The position numbers were made by a program, and so were the translations under genes. A model generated the notes under the pieces. That model saw only the letters and a list, made by a program, of their open reading frames with translations, made no database searches and was not told the origin of the DNA. From positions 1-34,738 of the forward strand of contig SCUD01000120.1 in assembly GCA_004297335.1 (NCBI GenBank): a stretch of DNA of 34,738 nucleotides, read 5' to 3'. The DNA comes from Gammaproteobacteria bacterium (GTDB lineage: Bacteria > Pseudomonadota > Gammaproteobacteria > Steroidobacterales > Steroidobacteraceae). Shown here one piece after another: positions 25,584 to 34,738 of the stretch. Position 1 is the stretch's first letter. Each line of letters begins with the position of its first letter.

Positions 25584-26039
25584 ATGATGGGGGCTCCAGT
25601 GACCGACCTCAAACTACCGCCGGTGAACCAGCTCGGCTATGTCGTGCGCGACGCTGACCAGGCGTGCGCGTTCTACGAGGCCACTTTCGGTGTCGGGCCA
25701 TTCCAGGTCTTCCCCGAGGTGATCATGGACGGCGCCATCCTGCGCGGGCGGCCGATTGAGACCCGCATCAAGGTGGCGCTGGCCAAATCGGACCAGATCG
25801 AAATCGAGTTCATCCAACCGCTGCAAGGCAGGAACCTCTACACCGAGTTCCTCGAAGCCAGGGGCGATGGCATTCATCACCTCGGATTCGTGATCGACGA
25901 CCTGCTGGCGTGGAAGGCCCGTTTCGCTGCCAGGGGTCTGGAACCCGTGTTCCATCACGACATGGGCGTCATGGAGTTCGCGTACTTCGACACCGCGGCG
26001 GTCGGAGGGTTGATGCTGGAACTGCTGCGCTGGAAGTGA
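25584..26039 (+). CDS. VOC-family (glyoxalase/epimerase-like) protein
   Basis: 151 residues from the ATG at 25584; a GTG at 25599 has GGGGG five nt upstream and may be the true start. The N-terminal half has LGYVVRDADQACAFYEATFGVGPF and the C-terminal half has GIHHLGFVIDDLLAWKARF and LMLELLRW. The fold is like methylmalonyl-CoA epimerase. Of the usual metal ligands, His (GIHHLG) and Glu (MLELL) are present, but the first is Gln (VNQLGYVV) instead of His. It begins 14 bp after tetR, so the two are probably co-transcribed and this enzyme may act in the same pathway as the divergent operon. The reaction is unknown. Confidence 0.82.
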   Translation: MMGAPVTDLKLPPVNQLGYVVRDADQACAFYEATFGVGPFQVFPEVIMDGAILRGRPIETRIKVALAKSDQIEIEFIQPLQGRNLYTEFLEARGDGIHHLGFVIDDLLAWKARFAARGLEPVFHHDMGVMEFAYFDTAAVGGLMLELLRWK

Positions 26040-26102
26040 CGGCGGAGCCGGCCACCGGGGGCTCACCGCGGGGACTTCCCGGCCTTCGCGGCTGGCCGCA
26101 GG

Positions 26103-26909
26103 TCAGCGGTACGCGCGCCGGAACGCCGACGGCGCCACGCCGAAACGACGGCGGAAACTGTTCGTGAAATGCGCGTGGTCGGCGAAGCCGAGCTCCAGCG
26201 CCAGCGCGGTGAGGTCGCGTTCGCCGTCGGCGATCCGGGTTGCCGCCGCACGCAGCCGCAGGCCCAGCCGGTGGCGATGCAGTGAATCACCGGTCGCGGC
26301 GCGAAACAGGTGCGCGAGCCGGAACGCCGACAGGTTTACGGCCGCGCCGAGATCGGCGAGCGACAGCGGCTCGGCGAAGCGCGCGGCGAGCAGCGCCCGC
26401 ACCGCGGCCACCCGGCGATCGCCGGTCGCCGCGGATTCGTGCATGCGCTCCGGCGCGACCCGGCCGAGCAGCAGTTCGGCCAGATGGAGTGCGCCCTCGG
26501 CCGCGAGCAGCCCGTCCCCGCCGGCGGCGGTGAGCGCAGCGCGGAACCGCTCCTGCGCGGCGAACAGCGACTCGTCGCAGGGCAACGCAAGCCGCGACCC
26601 GCCGATCTGCGCCGGCCAGCCATAGCGCTCCAGCTCGTCGAGTGTCTCCGGCCCGAAGGCCAGCACCAGGCAATGATCGCCATGACAGGCGCCCGGATGC
26701 GAGACGCGGTAGTGCTCGCCCGGGTGCAGCATGACCGCGCAGCTCGCATCGACGAGCTCGCGGCCACGCCCGGTCTCGATCTCGAACAGGCCACTGCGGA
26801 CGAACACCAGCTCGGCGCGCAGCGCACGCTCGTCGCCAGCTGAGTCGGTGCCACCGCAGCGGTAGTCGCCGATCTCGACGGTCGCGGTCGCTGCGAGCGC
26901 CCGGTACAT
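26103..26909 (-). CDS. AraC-family transcriptional regulator
   Basis: 268 residues from MYRALAATATVEIGDYRC. The N-terminal cupin-like sensing domain (about 10-110) includes GLFEIETGRGRELVDASCAVMLHPGEHYRVSHPG (described by its ends). The C-terminal ~100 residues carry two helix-turn-helix units: LSLADLGAAVNLSAFRLAHLF, then LTALALELGFADHAHFTNSFRRRFG. The protein ends APSAFRRAYR. It is divergent from the DUF5916-type gene and is the only regulator there, so control of that gene is likely. It is convergent with the VOC gene, with 63 bp between. A decayed copy of its last codons is found at 17304. Confidence 0.92.
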   Translation of the reverse strand: MYRALAATATVEIGDYRCGGTDSAGDERALRAELVFVRSGLFEIETGRGRELVDASCAVMLHPGEHYRVSHPGACHGDHCLVLAFGPETLDELERYGWPAQIGGSRLALPCDESLFAAQERFRAALTAAGGDGLLAAEGALHLAELLLGRVAPERMHESAATGDRRVAAVRALLAARFAEPLSLADLGAAVNLSAFRLAHLFRAATGDSLHRHRLGLRLRAAATRIADGERDLTALALELGFADHAHFTNSFRRRFGVAPSAFRRAYR

Positions 26910-26961
26910 GACGGCAAGAATATACAAGGAATCGCGCCGGCGGCGACCCAGACTGCCGTCC

Positions 26962-29109
26962 ATGGACGTTTCCGCCCCGCAATGCCGCCGACCCCGGCGG
27001 TGCCCACCGTCACCGCTGCGGCAGAACCTCGTCTGGGCCTGCATCCTGCTGGCGCACTGCGCCCCGGCGCGGCCCGCCGTGCCGGACCCCGTGCCGCCGC
27101 TCGACGTAGCCCGCGCCGAGGAGCCGCCGCGGATCGATGGCCGCCTCGATGAACCGCTATGGCAGCGCGCGACGCGGGTCGAGGCCTTCCTCGCGCGCTA
27201 CCCGATCGAGGGCGCCGCGCCGTCCCGGCGCACCGAAGTCCTGCTCGCCTACACGGAGCACGCACTGTACTTGGCGGTGCGGGCCATGGAGCCAGAACCG
27301 GAGGCGATCCGGGCGACCGCCCTGCGCCGCGACGACTTCGCGATCACACGTGACGACCAGTTCGCGCTGGCGATCGACTCCTTTCGCGATCGCCGCAATG
27401 GCTACTGGTTCTCGACCAACCCACTCGGCGTCCGCGTCGATGCGCAGTTCGCCGACGAGGGCGAGCGCTTCGAGGACAACTGGAATGGCGTCTGGGACAC
27501 GGCGGCGTCGACCTGCGATGGCGGCTGGTGTGCGGAGCTGGAGATTCCCTGGGCGACGCTGCGCTTCCCCGCGGGCCCCGAGGTCGTCATGGGGATCAAC
27601 CTGTTCCGGCGCATCCCGCACACCGATGAGCAGTTGTTCGCGCCGTTGATTCCGCTGTCGTTCGCCGAGGGCACGCCGAGCGTCTCGATCGCGCCGGGCT
27701 ACCGTTTTCGCGGCATTTCCGGCGGCGCGCGGCTAGATCTGCGCCCATTCGCGGTTGGCAGCTTCGCCGGCGATGGCTCCGGCAGCGACGGCGGCGGACT
27801 GTTCGTCCGCTACCCGCTGAGCGACGCGCTGACGCTCTCCGCCACCGTGAACGCAGATTTCTCCGAGGTCGAGGTTGACGATGCCCAGCTCAACCTGACC
27901 CGCTTCCCGCTGTTCCTGCCGGAGAAGCGCGATTTCTTCCTCGAGAACGCCGGTACCTTCACCGCTGGCGTGCCGGGCGAGATCGAGCTGTTCTTCCCGC
28001 GCGTGATCGGGCTGATCGAGACGCCAGCCGGCGACGTCGCCACGGTGCCACTCGACTGGGGACTCAAGGCGACCGGTCACAGCGGGCGGTTGGAACTCGG
28101 CCTGCTCGCGGTCGCAACCGGCAGCGCGGACGCAGTGCCGGGCGAGCAGTTCAACGTGGCACGGGCGAAGTACGCGCTCGGCAGCCGCAGCTTCGTCGGC
28201 GGACTCTGGAGCCGGCGCGAGGGCGGCGGCCTGGCGCACCAGACCACGGCTGTCGACTTCAGTCACCACTTCGCGCGGCAGGTGCGCCTCCAGGGCTTCG
28301 CCGCCCGTGATGAGCAGGGCGGCGCCGGTTCGGATGCCTGGTTTGCATCACTCTCCCGCGCCGGCGAACGGCTGGCTTTCGAGCTTTCGCTGCTGGAACT
28401 CGGGCGCGGTTTCCAGCCCGCGGTCGGGCTGGCGGCGCGGCCGGGCCACCGCCGGCTGGCAGCCGGCCTGACCCTGCCATGGTTCCCCGGCCCGCAATGC
28501 GCGGTGCGGCGCTTCGCACCGCAGCTCGAGCTGCGCCGCTGGGAGGCACTCGACGGAACCGAATACGACGAGACGATTGCCCTCGGTTTCGACGTGGAAT
28601 GGAAGGGCGGCCGGCGTCTCGACACCGAACTGTTGCACCAGCGCGAACGACTGGCCGCACCGTTCGCGCTGTACCGCGAGCACGTCGTGCCCGCGGGCGA
28701 CTACACGCGCTGGGAAGCGGGCGCGACGCTGGCCTCCGACCCGACGCGGCCGCTCGCCTGGGAGGCCGGACTCGCCGCGGGCGGTCGATACGGCGGCCGG
28801 CACCTGTCAGGGAACTTCGGCCTGTCGTGGCGACCTGGCCACCGGCTGGTCGTTGCGCCGCTCTTGCTGGCGGACCGGATCGAACTCGATGACGCGGCCT
28901 TTACCGCGACCGTGGCCCAGCTGCGCATCGGTATCACGCCGACCGCCCGGTTGCGCCTCGATCTGCTCGGCCAGTACGAGAGCGAACAGCGCGCGACGCG
29001 CGTCGGACTGCGCGCGCGCTACGACTGGCGCGAGGGCACCAACCTGATCGTCGCCTGGGATGCGGAGGAGCGCGGCACGCTGAAGCTCAACTGGTTGGTA
29101 CGGTGGTAG
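26962..29109 (+). CDS. DUF5916-type protein: CBM9-like domain plus outer-membrane beta-barrel
   Basis: 715 residues from the ATG at 26962, which gives a signal-like segment (NLVWACILLAHCAPARPA). An ATG at 26908 adds 18 residues and would overlap the AraC start codon. Residues ~35-230 form a CBM9-like domain: PPRIDGRLDEPLWQRA, then DDQFALAIDSFRDRRNGYWFSTNPLG. The rest consists of repeated amphipathic strands, with a conserved ADFSEVEVDDAQLNLTRFPLFLPEKR region (given by its ends) and a terminal LNWLVRW, consistent with an outer-membrane barrel. The biological role of the family is unproven; relatives occur near peptidases and TonB receptors. Confidence 0.83.
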   Translation: MDVSAPQCRRPRRCPPSPLRQNLVWACILLAHCAPARPAVPDPVPPLDVARAEEPPRIDGRLDEPLWQRATRVEAFLARYPIEGAAPSRRTEVLLAYTEHALYLAVRAMEPEPEAIRATALRRDDFAITRDDQFALAIDSFRDRRNGYWFSTNPLGVRVDAQFADEGERFEDNWNGVWDTAASTCDGGWCAELEIPWATLRFPAGPEVVMGINLFRRIPHTDEQLFAPLIPLSFAEGTPSVSIAPGYRFRGISGGARLDLRPFAVGSFAGDGSGSDGGGLFVRYPLSDALTLSATVNADFSEVEVDDAQLNLTRFPLFLPEKRDFFLENAGTFTAGVPGEIELFFPRVIGLIETPAGDVATVPLDWGLKATGHSGRLELGLLAVATGSADAVPGEQFNVARAKYALGSRSFVGGLWSRREGGGLAHQTTAVDFSHHFARQVRLQGFAARDEQGGAGSDAWFASLSRAGERLAFELSLLELGRGFQPAVGLAARPGHRRLAAGLTLPWFPGPQCAVRRFAPQLELRRWEALDGTEYDETIALGFDVEWKGGRRLDTELLHQRERLAAPFALYREHVVPAGDYTRWEAGATLASDPTRPLAWEAGLAAGGRYGGRHLSGNFGLSWRPGHRLVVAPLLLADRIELDDAAFTATVAQLRIGITPTARLRLDLLGQYESEQRATRVGLRARYDWREGTNLIVAWDAEERGTLKLNWLVRW

Positions 29110-29170
29110 CGGTTCAGCCTGGCACGGGGCGGGGCAGCCGATCGCCCGGATCAAGTTTCGCGCGGAGCGG

Positions 29171-29584
29171 TTAACGACGGATAGACTCCCAGGCGCTGCG
29201 GGCGCGGCGCATCAGGCTCGGATGCAGCAGGCCGAGCTGCGGAATTCGGCCGAAGGGTGCTCCCGGGGCAACTGCGAACCACGTTGTCGTGTAGGGCAAC
29301 TCGATCCGCTTTCCGAGGTTGAACTTCGTGGCATAGCTGAGGCCGGCCGCTCGATATGCGTCTCCATCTTCAGGACGGATGCAGAACTCACCGGCATAAA
29401 GGCGATTCGTCCTCTGGCTCGTGCCGAAGGCCACCTCTACGGCGGGCTGATCATCGATGGAACCGACGGCGAGGACCAATGCCGGGCGCGGCTTCGGGCC
29501 GGGGCCGGGGCTCAGGTCCTCAGGGAAGTGGCACCAGACGATGTCGCCGACCCTGGGAAGTGGCCAGCGACCGGCGTCGCTCAA
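29171..29584 (-). CDS. PemK/MazF-like toxin candidate
   Basis: 137 residues from a TTG overlapping the upstream gene's stop (TTGA). PLPRVGDIVWCHFPED and GPKPRPALVLAVG match the opening of the PemK/MazF fold, and VEVAFGTSQRTNRL and FNLGKRIELPYT fit its later strands. MazF proteins cut mRNA at short motifs. The chain is longer than usual (110-120), with a C-terminal helix ending ARSAWESIRR. It is preceded by a 92-residue candidate antitoxin and shares its operator-bearing promoter. The fold call is good; ribonuclease activity is inferred. Confidence 0.75.
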   Translation of the reverse strand: MSDAGRWPLPRVGDIVWCHFPEDLSPGPGPKPRPALVLAVGSIDDQPAVEVAFGTSQRTNRLYAGEFCIRPEDGDAYRAAGLSYATKFNLGKRIELPYTTTWFAVAPGAPFGRIPQLGLLHPSLMRRARSAWESIRR

Positions 29585-29859
29585 AAGAGCGACTCGGTGC
29601 GGGTCATGCGTCCCTGCTGCACCCGCCTCCCGATCGCGCGGACGGTCGCGGGCTGGAGCGAGCCCTCGTCGGGTGCGTAGTTCGGGAGATGCCGCGAAGC
29701 CAGTTCGGCGAGCGCGAGGTGGATGACCTGGGTTTCAGTCATGCCGAGCGTCTCCGCCAGCCGGGTGGTCGTCCGGCGCGTGACCGTAAACGGCGTGTCG
29801 CGCTCGCGGTAGCGCAGGAGGACATTCCGGGTCCGCCGGCCGGGCTGAGTCGAGCTCAT
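29581..29859 (-). CDS. Candidate antitoxin of the MazF-like pair
   Basis: 92 residues from the ATG at 29859 (AGGA about 8 nt upstream; a TTG at 29865 is also in frame). The basic start RTRNVLLRYRERDTPFTVTRRTTTRLAETLG, described by its ends, followed by MTETQVIHLALAELASRHLP, has a strand-helix-helix look like a ribbon-helix-helix DNA-binding domain. The rest (PNYAPDEGSLQPATVRAIGR) would cap the toxin. I do not recognise a named antitoxin family. Antitoxin-before-toxin order, the 4-bp overlap and the operator-like repeats upstream support the role. Confidence 0.68.
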   Translation of the reverse strand: MSSTQPGRRTRNVLLRYRERDTPFTVTRRTTTRLAETLGMTETQVIHLALAELASRHLPNYAPDEGSLQPATVRAIGRRVQQGRMTRTESLF

Positions 29860-29874
29860 GGTCAAGTCCTGTCA

Positions 29875-29896
29875 CAAGATATCTTGAAAATATCTT
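29875..29896 (-). promoter_or_regulatory. Operator-like repeats upstream of the MazF-like pair
   Basis: A perfect 12-bp palindrome CAAGATATCTTG (29875-29886) is followed 11 bp on by a second ATATCTT half-site (29879-29885 and 29890-29896). It lies 16 bp upstream of the antitoxin start and stands out as AT-rich. Tandem half-sites one helical turn apart are usual for autorepressing antitoxins. The minus-strand TAAGAT near here could serve as a -10. Confidence 0.7.
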
Positions 29897-29965
29897 AGCA
29901 CCGAAGGGCCGGATGATGGGCCGACCGTGTCATCAGTTCGCTGGTGGCAAGCCATGCGCAACCCT

Positions 29966-31126
29966 TCAGACCGGGAGCCCTTCCGGCCCGACTTCGACTC
30001 GCCGGACGAAATCTTCGAGTCCAGTAATGGTAACGCTCAACGCACCGTAGTTCCTTGCATACGCACGCTCGACGTCCTGTGCAATCACGAAATTCTCGGC
30101 CGTGGGATAACGTGTGGCGAAGGCCTTGAGTGCCCCGGGATCAAAGTTGGATGCGGACCACTTGCACTCGATCGCCAGCGGCGGCTTGCTTCGGCGCGCG
30201 AGGACGAAATCGACTTCATGGCCCTGCTTGTCGCGCCAGTACTGGATGCGGCGGCTTTGCAGCCGTGCATGCAGCTCGTTGAGGACATAGTGTTCCCACA
30301 GCAGCCCCAGGTCTTCGCGACGCGGCTGGTGCCAGCCACGGAAATAGCAGACGAAGCCGGTGTCGAAACCGTAGACCTTGGGCGCCGCGACAATCTCGGC
30401 CGTCTTGCCCGTGGAGTAGGGGCGCACGACGTGCGCGACGTAGGTCATCTCCAGCACGGAGAGATAGTTGGCGATCGTTGTGCGGCTTACTTCACTCGGG
30501 CGGGCAAAACGTGTCGCCTCGAAGATGCCGCCACTCGATGCCAGCAGTAATTCGACGAAGCGCAGGAATGAATGCCGTCGCTCGAGCCGGAACAGCTCCT
30601 GGATATCCTTGGCCCAATAGGCTTCCATCCACTCCTGAAAGTCGCGCTCTGCCGGCGGATCGGCCAGGAGAAAGGGTGGCAGCCCACCTCGGTAGAGGCG
30701 CCGCTCGAGCTGCTCAATATGGAATGACGCCAGATCTTGGCTCATTGCGGGCGTGAGCCAGATCTCTGCCTTCCGCCCGGTCAGCGAATCGCGAAACTTG
30801 CGCGTGGCACCGAGTGTCGAGGAGCCGGTCGCAATGATCTGGACATCGGGATAATGGTCGGCAGCTATCTTCAGCAATTCGGACGGGTTGGCCAGACGGT
30901 GCACCTCGTCGAGAACCGTCCGCTTGCCCCGCAGCCGTTGCAGAAACGCCTCTGGATCTTCCATCTCGCGCCGCTGTCGCGGTAGCTCGCAATCGAAGTA
31001 CTCGATCCCGGGCAGCGAGCGGCAGAGGGTGGTCTTGCCCGCCCGCCGAACGCCGGGCAACCAGATGACCGAGCGGGTCTGCCACAGTCGTTCGAGCTTG
31101 TCGGCCCAATAGTCGCGCGACCACAT
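29966..31126 (-). CDS. AAA ATPase with C-terminal DUF4143 domain
   Basis: 386 residues from MWSRDYWADKLERLWQ. Walker A is GVRRAGKTT (25-33, Lys31), then CELPRQRREMEDPEAFLQRL and a DEVHRL Walker B region, then IATGSSTL as sensor. The C-terminal half contains the DUF4143 region, with EVDFVLARRSKPPLAIECKW resembling a PD-(D/E)xK nuclease core (Asp, Glu-x-Lys). Such proteins are widespread, move between genomes, and have no settled function. The frame is open far upstream across katG, but that extension has no coding character. The gene has an AT-rich upstream region shared with katG. Confidence 0.88.
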   Translation of the reverse strand: MWSRDYWADKLERLWQTRSVIWLPGVRRAGKTTLCRSLPGIEYFDCELPRQRREMEDPEAFLQRLRGKRTVLDEVHRLANPSELLKIAADHYPDVQIIATGSSTLGATRKFRDSLTGRKAEIWLTPAMSQDLASFHIEQLERRLYRGGLPPFLLADPPAERDFQEWMEAYWAKDIQELFRLERRHSFLRFVELLLASSGGIFEATRFARPSEVSRTTIANYLSVLEMTYVAHVVRPYSTGKTAEIVAAPKVYGFDTGFVCYFRGWHQPRREDLGLLWEHYVLNELHARLQSRRIQYWRDKQGHEVDFVLARRSKPPLAIECKWSASNFDPGALKAFATRYPTAENFVIAQDVERAYARNYGALSVTITGLEDFVRRVEVGPEGLPV

Positions 31127-31142
31127 GCAACTATGATTGCAT
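31125..31142. promoter_or_regulatory. Inverted repeat over the ATPase start codon
   Basis: ATGCAA (31125-31130), six nt, TTGCAT (31137-31142). The left arm includes the start codon of the ATPase gene (minus strand). It could be a protein site or an RNA hairpin hiding the start. AT-rich relative to surroundings. Confidence 0.45.
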
Positions 31143-31149
31143 ATGGTAT

Positions 31150-31179
31150 GACCAAATGACAATACATCTGCATTTGGTC
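31150..31179. promoter_or_regulatory. 9-bp inverted repeat in the ATPase/katG divergent region
   Basis: GACCAAATG (31150-31158) and CATTTGGTC (31171-31179) are exact reverse complements 12 bp apart. It lies upstream of the ATPase gene, in the AT-rich intergenic stretch. A regulator-binding dyad is likely; the regulator is unknown. Confidence 0.5.
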
Positions 31180-31195
31180 GAGACCACGCTGCATA

Positions 31196-33463
<2,268 letters not shown>

Positions 33464-33487
33464 GGTCCGGGTTCGGGCGGGTGCGTT

Positions 33488-33895
33488 TCACGCGAGCAAC
33501 CAGTTCTCAATCCGCAGGGACGGAACGCGCTCGAATTCGCGGGTGTTGGCCGTGACGAGTGTCAGGCCGGCCGCAATCGCATGGGCCGCGATCAACAGAT
33601 CATTCGGTCCGATGGGAATGCCCCGCTGCGCGAGCTGGTGACGAAGCTCTCCGTACCGGCGATCTGCCGGCGGCTCCAGCGGCAGGATCGCCAGCGCGGA
33701 CAACAGCAGGTCGACGCGGCCGGCAAGCTGCTGGGATCCCGACTTCGCCGCGCCGTAACGGAGTTCCGCGGCCACGACGACGCTGGTGCAGATCGAATCC
33801 TCGCCGACCTCGGCAATCCGGCTCGCCACTCGACCGCGTGGCCGCCGGACCAGGTCGGAGAGGATGTTGGTGTCCAGCAGGTAACCGAGCGACAC
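33488..33895 (-). CDS. vapC: VapC-type PIN-domain toxin
   Basis: 135 residues from a GTG two nt after the antitoxin stop. The PIN acidic set is present: Asp8 (GYLLDTNILSDLV), Glu in VVAAELRYGAA, Asp in IGPNDLLIAAHA, and the TANTREFERVPSL loop near the end. LDTNILS and the NDLLIAAHA motif put it in the VapC group that cuts tRNA or rRNA. It is cotranscribed with the AbrB-like antitoxin. It differs clearly from the VapC at 16876, so the two are not a recent duplication. Confidence 0.93.
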   Translation of the reverse strand: MSLGYLLDTNILSDLVRRPRGRVASRIAEVGEDSICTSVVVAAELRYGAAKSGSQQLAGRVDLLLSALAILPLEPPADRRYGELRHQLAQRGIPIGPNDLLIAAHAIAAGLTLVTANTREFERVPSLRIENWLLA

Positions 33896-33897
33896 GC

Positions 33898-34140
33898 TCA
33901 GAGTTCCGCTTCGTCCAGCGGCGCAAGATCATCATCGACGTCGGGGAATTCCTGCTTCAGTGGCCGCAGGGAGTCCAGCAATGCGAGCAGGCGGCCCTTG
34001 CGGACCGGCTCGATGACGAGGCGGTCACCCTCCTTACGCAGAATGGCCTCGTCCCCCTCCAGTTCGAACTCGCGGGGAATGCGCAGGGCTTGATTGCGGC
34101 CATTGCGGAACAGCCGGACGTGACGTTCGGTTTCAGCCAT
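33898..34140 (-). CDS. vapB: VapB-type AbrB/SpoVT-fold antitoxin
   Basis: 80 residues; the start MAETERHVRLFRNGRNQALRIP is the usual one (an ATG five codons upstream is in frame). RHVRLFRNGRNQALRIPREFEL with GDEAILRKEGDRLVIEPV is the swapped-hairpin AbrB DNA-binding domain of VapB. The acidic C terminus (FPDVDDDLAPLDEAEL) would bind the toxin. Paired tandem repeats in its promoter point to autoregulation. Confidence 0.92.
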   Translation of the reverse strand: MAETERHVRLFRNGRNQALRIPREFELEGDEAILRKEGDRLVIEPVRKGRLLALLDSLRPLKQEFPDVDDDLAPLDEAEL

Positions 34141-34161
34141 GGCGCGTGGCTCCATTCAGGT

Positions 34162-34199
34162 ATATGCCAAAGCATATGCCAACCACTGGTTGCGGTCAA
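34162..34199 (-). promoter_or_regulatory. vapBC promoter with tandem operator repeats
   Basis: On the minus strand -35 is TTGACC (34199-34194) and -10 is TATGCT (34176-34171) with a 17-nt spacer. TTGGCATAT occurs twice, at 34182-34174 and 34170-34162, spaced 12 bp, one copy overlapping the -10 and the other just downstream. Binding of VapB or VapBC there would block transcription. Confidence 0.72.
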
Positions 34200-34248
34200 C
34201 AGCGCCCGCCAAGAAGTTGGCCGGCCACCCGGCGCAGCTCGCTGGGGT

Positions 34249-34701
34249 TCAACCGGCTGCAGTCGTAATGGCCGCTCCCTGGAGCTCCTCGCGGAAGTGG
34301 TAGCTCGAGAGCTCGAGTCCTTCGCGCAGGTAGAACTGATGTGCGCGCTTGCGCTGCACGCCGGAGTCGAGGTGCAGCCAGCGGCAGCCGTGCTCGCGCG
34401 CGATGCCGCGCAGCGAGTCGAGCAGTGTCCGTCCGTGGCCCTGGGAGCGCTCCGTCTCCGCGGTGACGAGATCGTCGACGTAGAGATTGCGTCCGCAGAA
34501 CAGGTTGGTCGAGATCCGGTAGCCGGCGACCGCGACGACGCGGTCGCCATTGCGAATGCAGGCCAGCCGGAAGCCCTCGGCCTCCATGCTGCGCACCAGC
34601 GGCACGAAGGTCGCGCGATCGAGATGCGGGCGCAGCTCGGCCATCACCTCGAAGCAGTCGGCGATGTCCTGGTCGGTGACGGCGTGCTGCGGTGCGCTCA
34701 C
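34249..34701 (-). CDS. GNAT-family N-acetyltransferase
   Basis: 150 residues from a GTG that overlaps the stop of the preceding gene (GTGA). The acetyl-CoA binding motif is LYVDDLVTAETERSQGHGRTLLDSL (described by its ends), with Q-G-x-G-R as the pyrophosphate loop, and LHLDSGVQRKRAHQFYLREGLELSSYHF is the final strand-helix-strand. The substrate is unknown. The 48 bp between its stop and the vapBC promoter shows nothing. Confidence 0.88.
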   Translation of the reverse strand: MSAPQHAVTDQDIADCFEVMAELRPHLDRATFVPLVRSMEAEGFRLACIRNGDRVVAVAGYRISTNLFCGRNLYVDDLVTAETERSQGHGRTLLDSLRGIAREHGCRWLHLDSGVQRKRAHQFYLREGLELSSYHFREELQGAAITTAAG

Positions 34702-34738
34702 TTCCGGCCCTCGATGCCAAGTTCGTCCAGTATGCCGC
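34698..34738 (-). CDS. 3' end of an unidentified upstream gene (partial)
   Basis: The minus strand at the right edge reads GILDELGIEGRK and a TGA at 34700-34698, which overlaps the GTG of the acetyltransferase. Only 12 residues are visible, so the product cannot be named; the NTGA coupling suggests a real gene co-transcribed with the acetyltransferase. Confidence 0.5.
   Translation of the reverse strand, partial: GILDELGIEGRK

Noticed and set aside
26040-26102. Possible terminator between the convergent VOC and AraC genes
   Set aside because: GC-rich with partial dyads but no clean stem followed by T-runs in either direction.

Overview
This is a GC-rich (roughly two-thirds G+C by eye), densely packed bacterial chromosomal window. 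Gene style and content suggest a Pseudomonadota genome, most likely a high-GC gammaproteobacterium: a glycine-rich RRM protein, a nested GGGGAC/GTCCCC palindrome of the REP type, a large TonB-dependent receptor at the head of a catabolic-looking operon, acetolactate synthase, KatG, and many NTGA start/stop overlaps. That placement is inference; there is no rRNA or tRNA in the window to fix it.

Left part (1-12.1 kb): a partial secreted isoaspartyl peptidase/asparaginase runs off the left edge. It is divergent from a three-gene HlyD-ATPase-permease efflux operon that ends in a nested palindrome. Next come a cold-shock-type RRM protein with a long leader and a strong terminator, then a family-6 hypoxanthine-DNA glycosylase coupled to a Tat-exported flavin amine oxidase. 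The acetolactate synthase subunits follow in an unusual divergent arrangement (ilvH on minus, ilvB on plus). After them come glyoxalase I, a two-CBS protein, a secreted hypothetical protein, a truncated alpha/beta hydrolase and a coiled-coil FHA protein.

Middle (12.1-17.4 kb): a compact arsenic operon (arsR-arsC-acr3) has a readable promoter with an ArsR operator lying between -35 and -10, so arsR mRNA is probably almost leaderless. A CNNM/CorC-type protein, an alpha/beta hydrolase and a small PGPGW membrane protein follow. A Phd-VapC toxin-antitoxin pair sits between two 24-bp near-identical repeats, next to what looks like the decayed tail of an AraC regulator.

Catabolic/uptake block (17.4-26.0 kb): a minus-strand operon reads TonB receptor, acyl-CoA ligase, MFS transporter, alpha/beta hydrolase, MFS transporter. 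It is divergent from a TetR regulator and a VOC enzyme. A 22-bp inverted repeat between the two directions is the obvious TetR operator. Together the genes look like a regulated system for taking up and CoA-activating an unidentified organic acid or ester.

Right part (26.1-34.7 kb): a divergent AraC regulator / DUF5916-type outer-membrane protein pair comes first. An accessory stretch follows: a MazF/PemK-like toxin with an unusual antitoxin, a DUF4143 AAA ATPase with an AT-rich, dyad-filled upstream region, katG behind a perfect OxyR half-site, a VapBC pair with tandem operator repeats, and a GNAT acetyltransferase. I saw no CRISPR array, IS element, phage gene or RNA gene. I did not find one clear undescribed multi-gene system. 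The strongest leads are the TonB-ligase-transporter-hydrolase block, the toxin-antitoxin/ATPase island around katG, and the repeat-flanked TA module.
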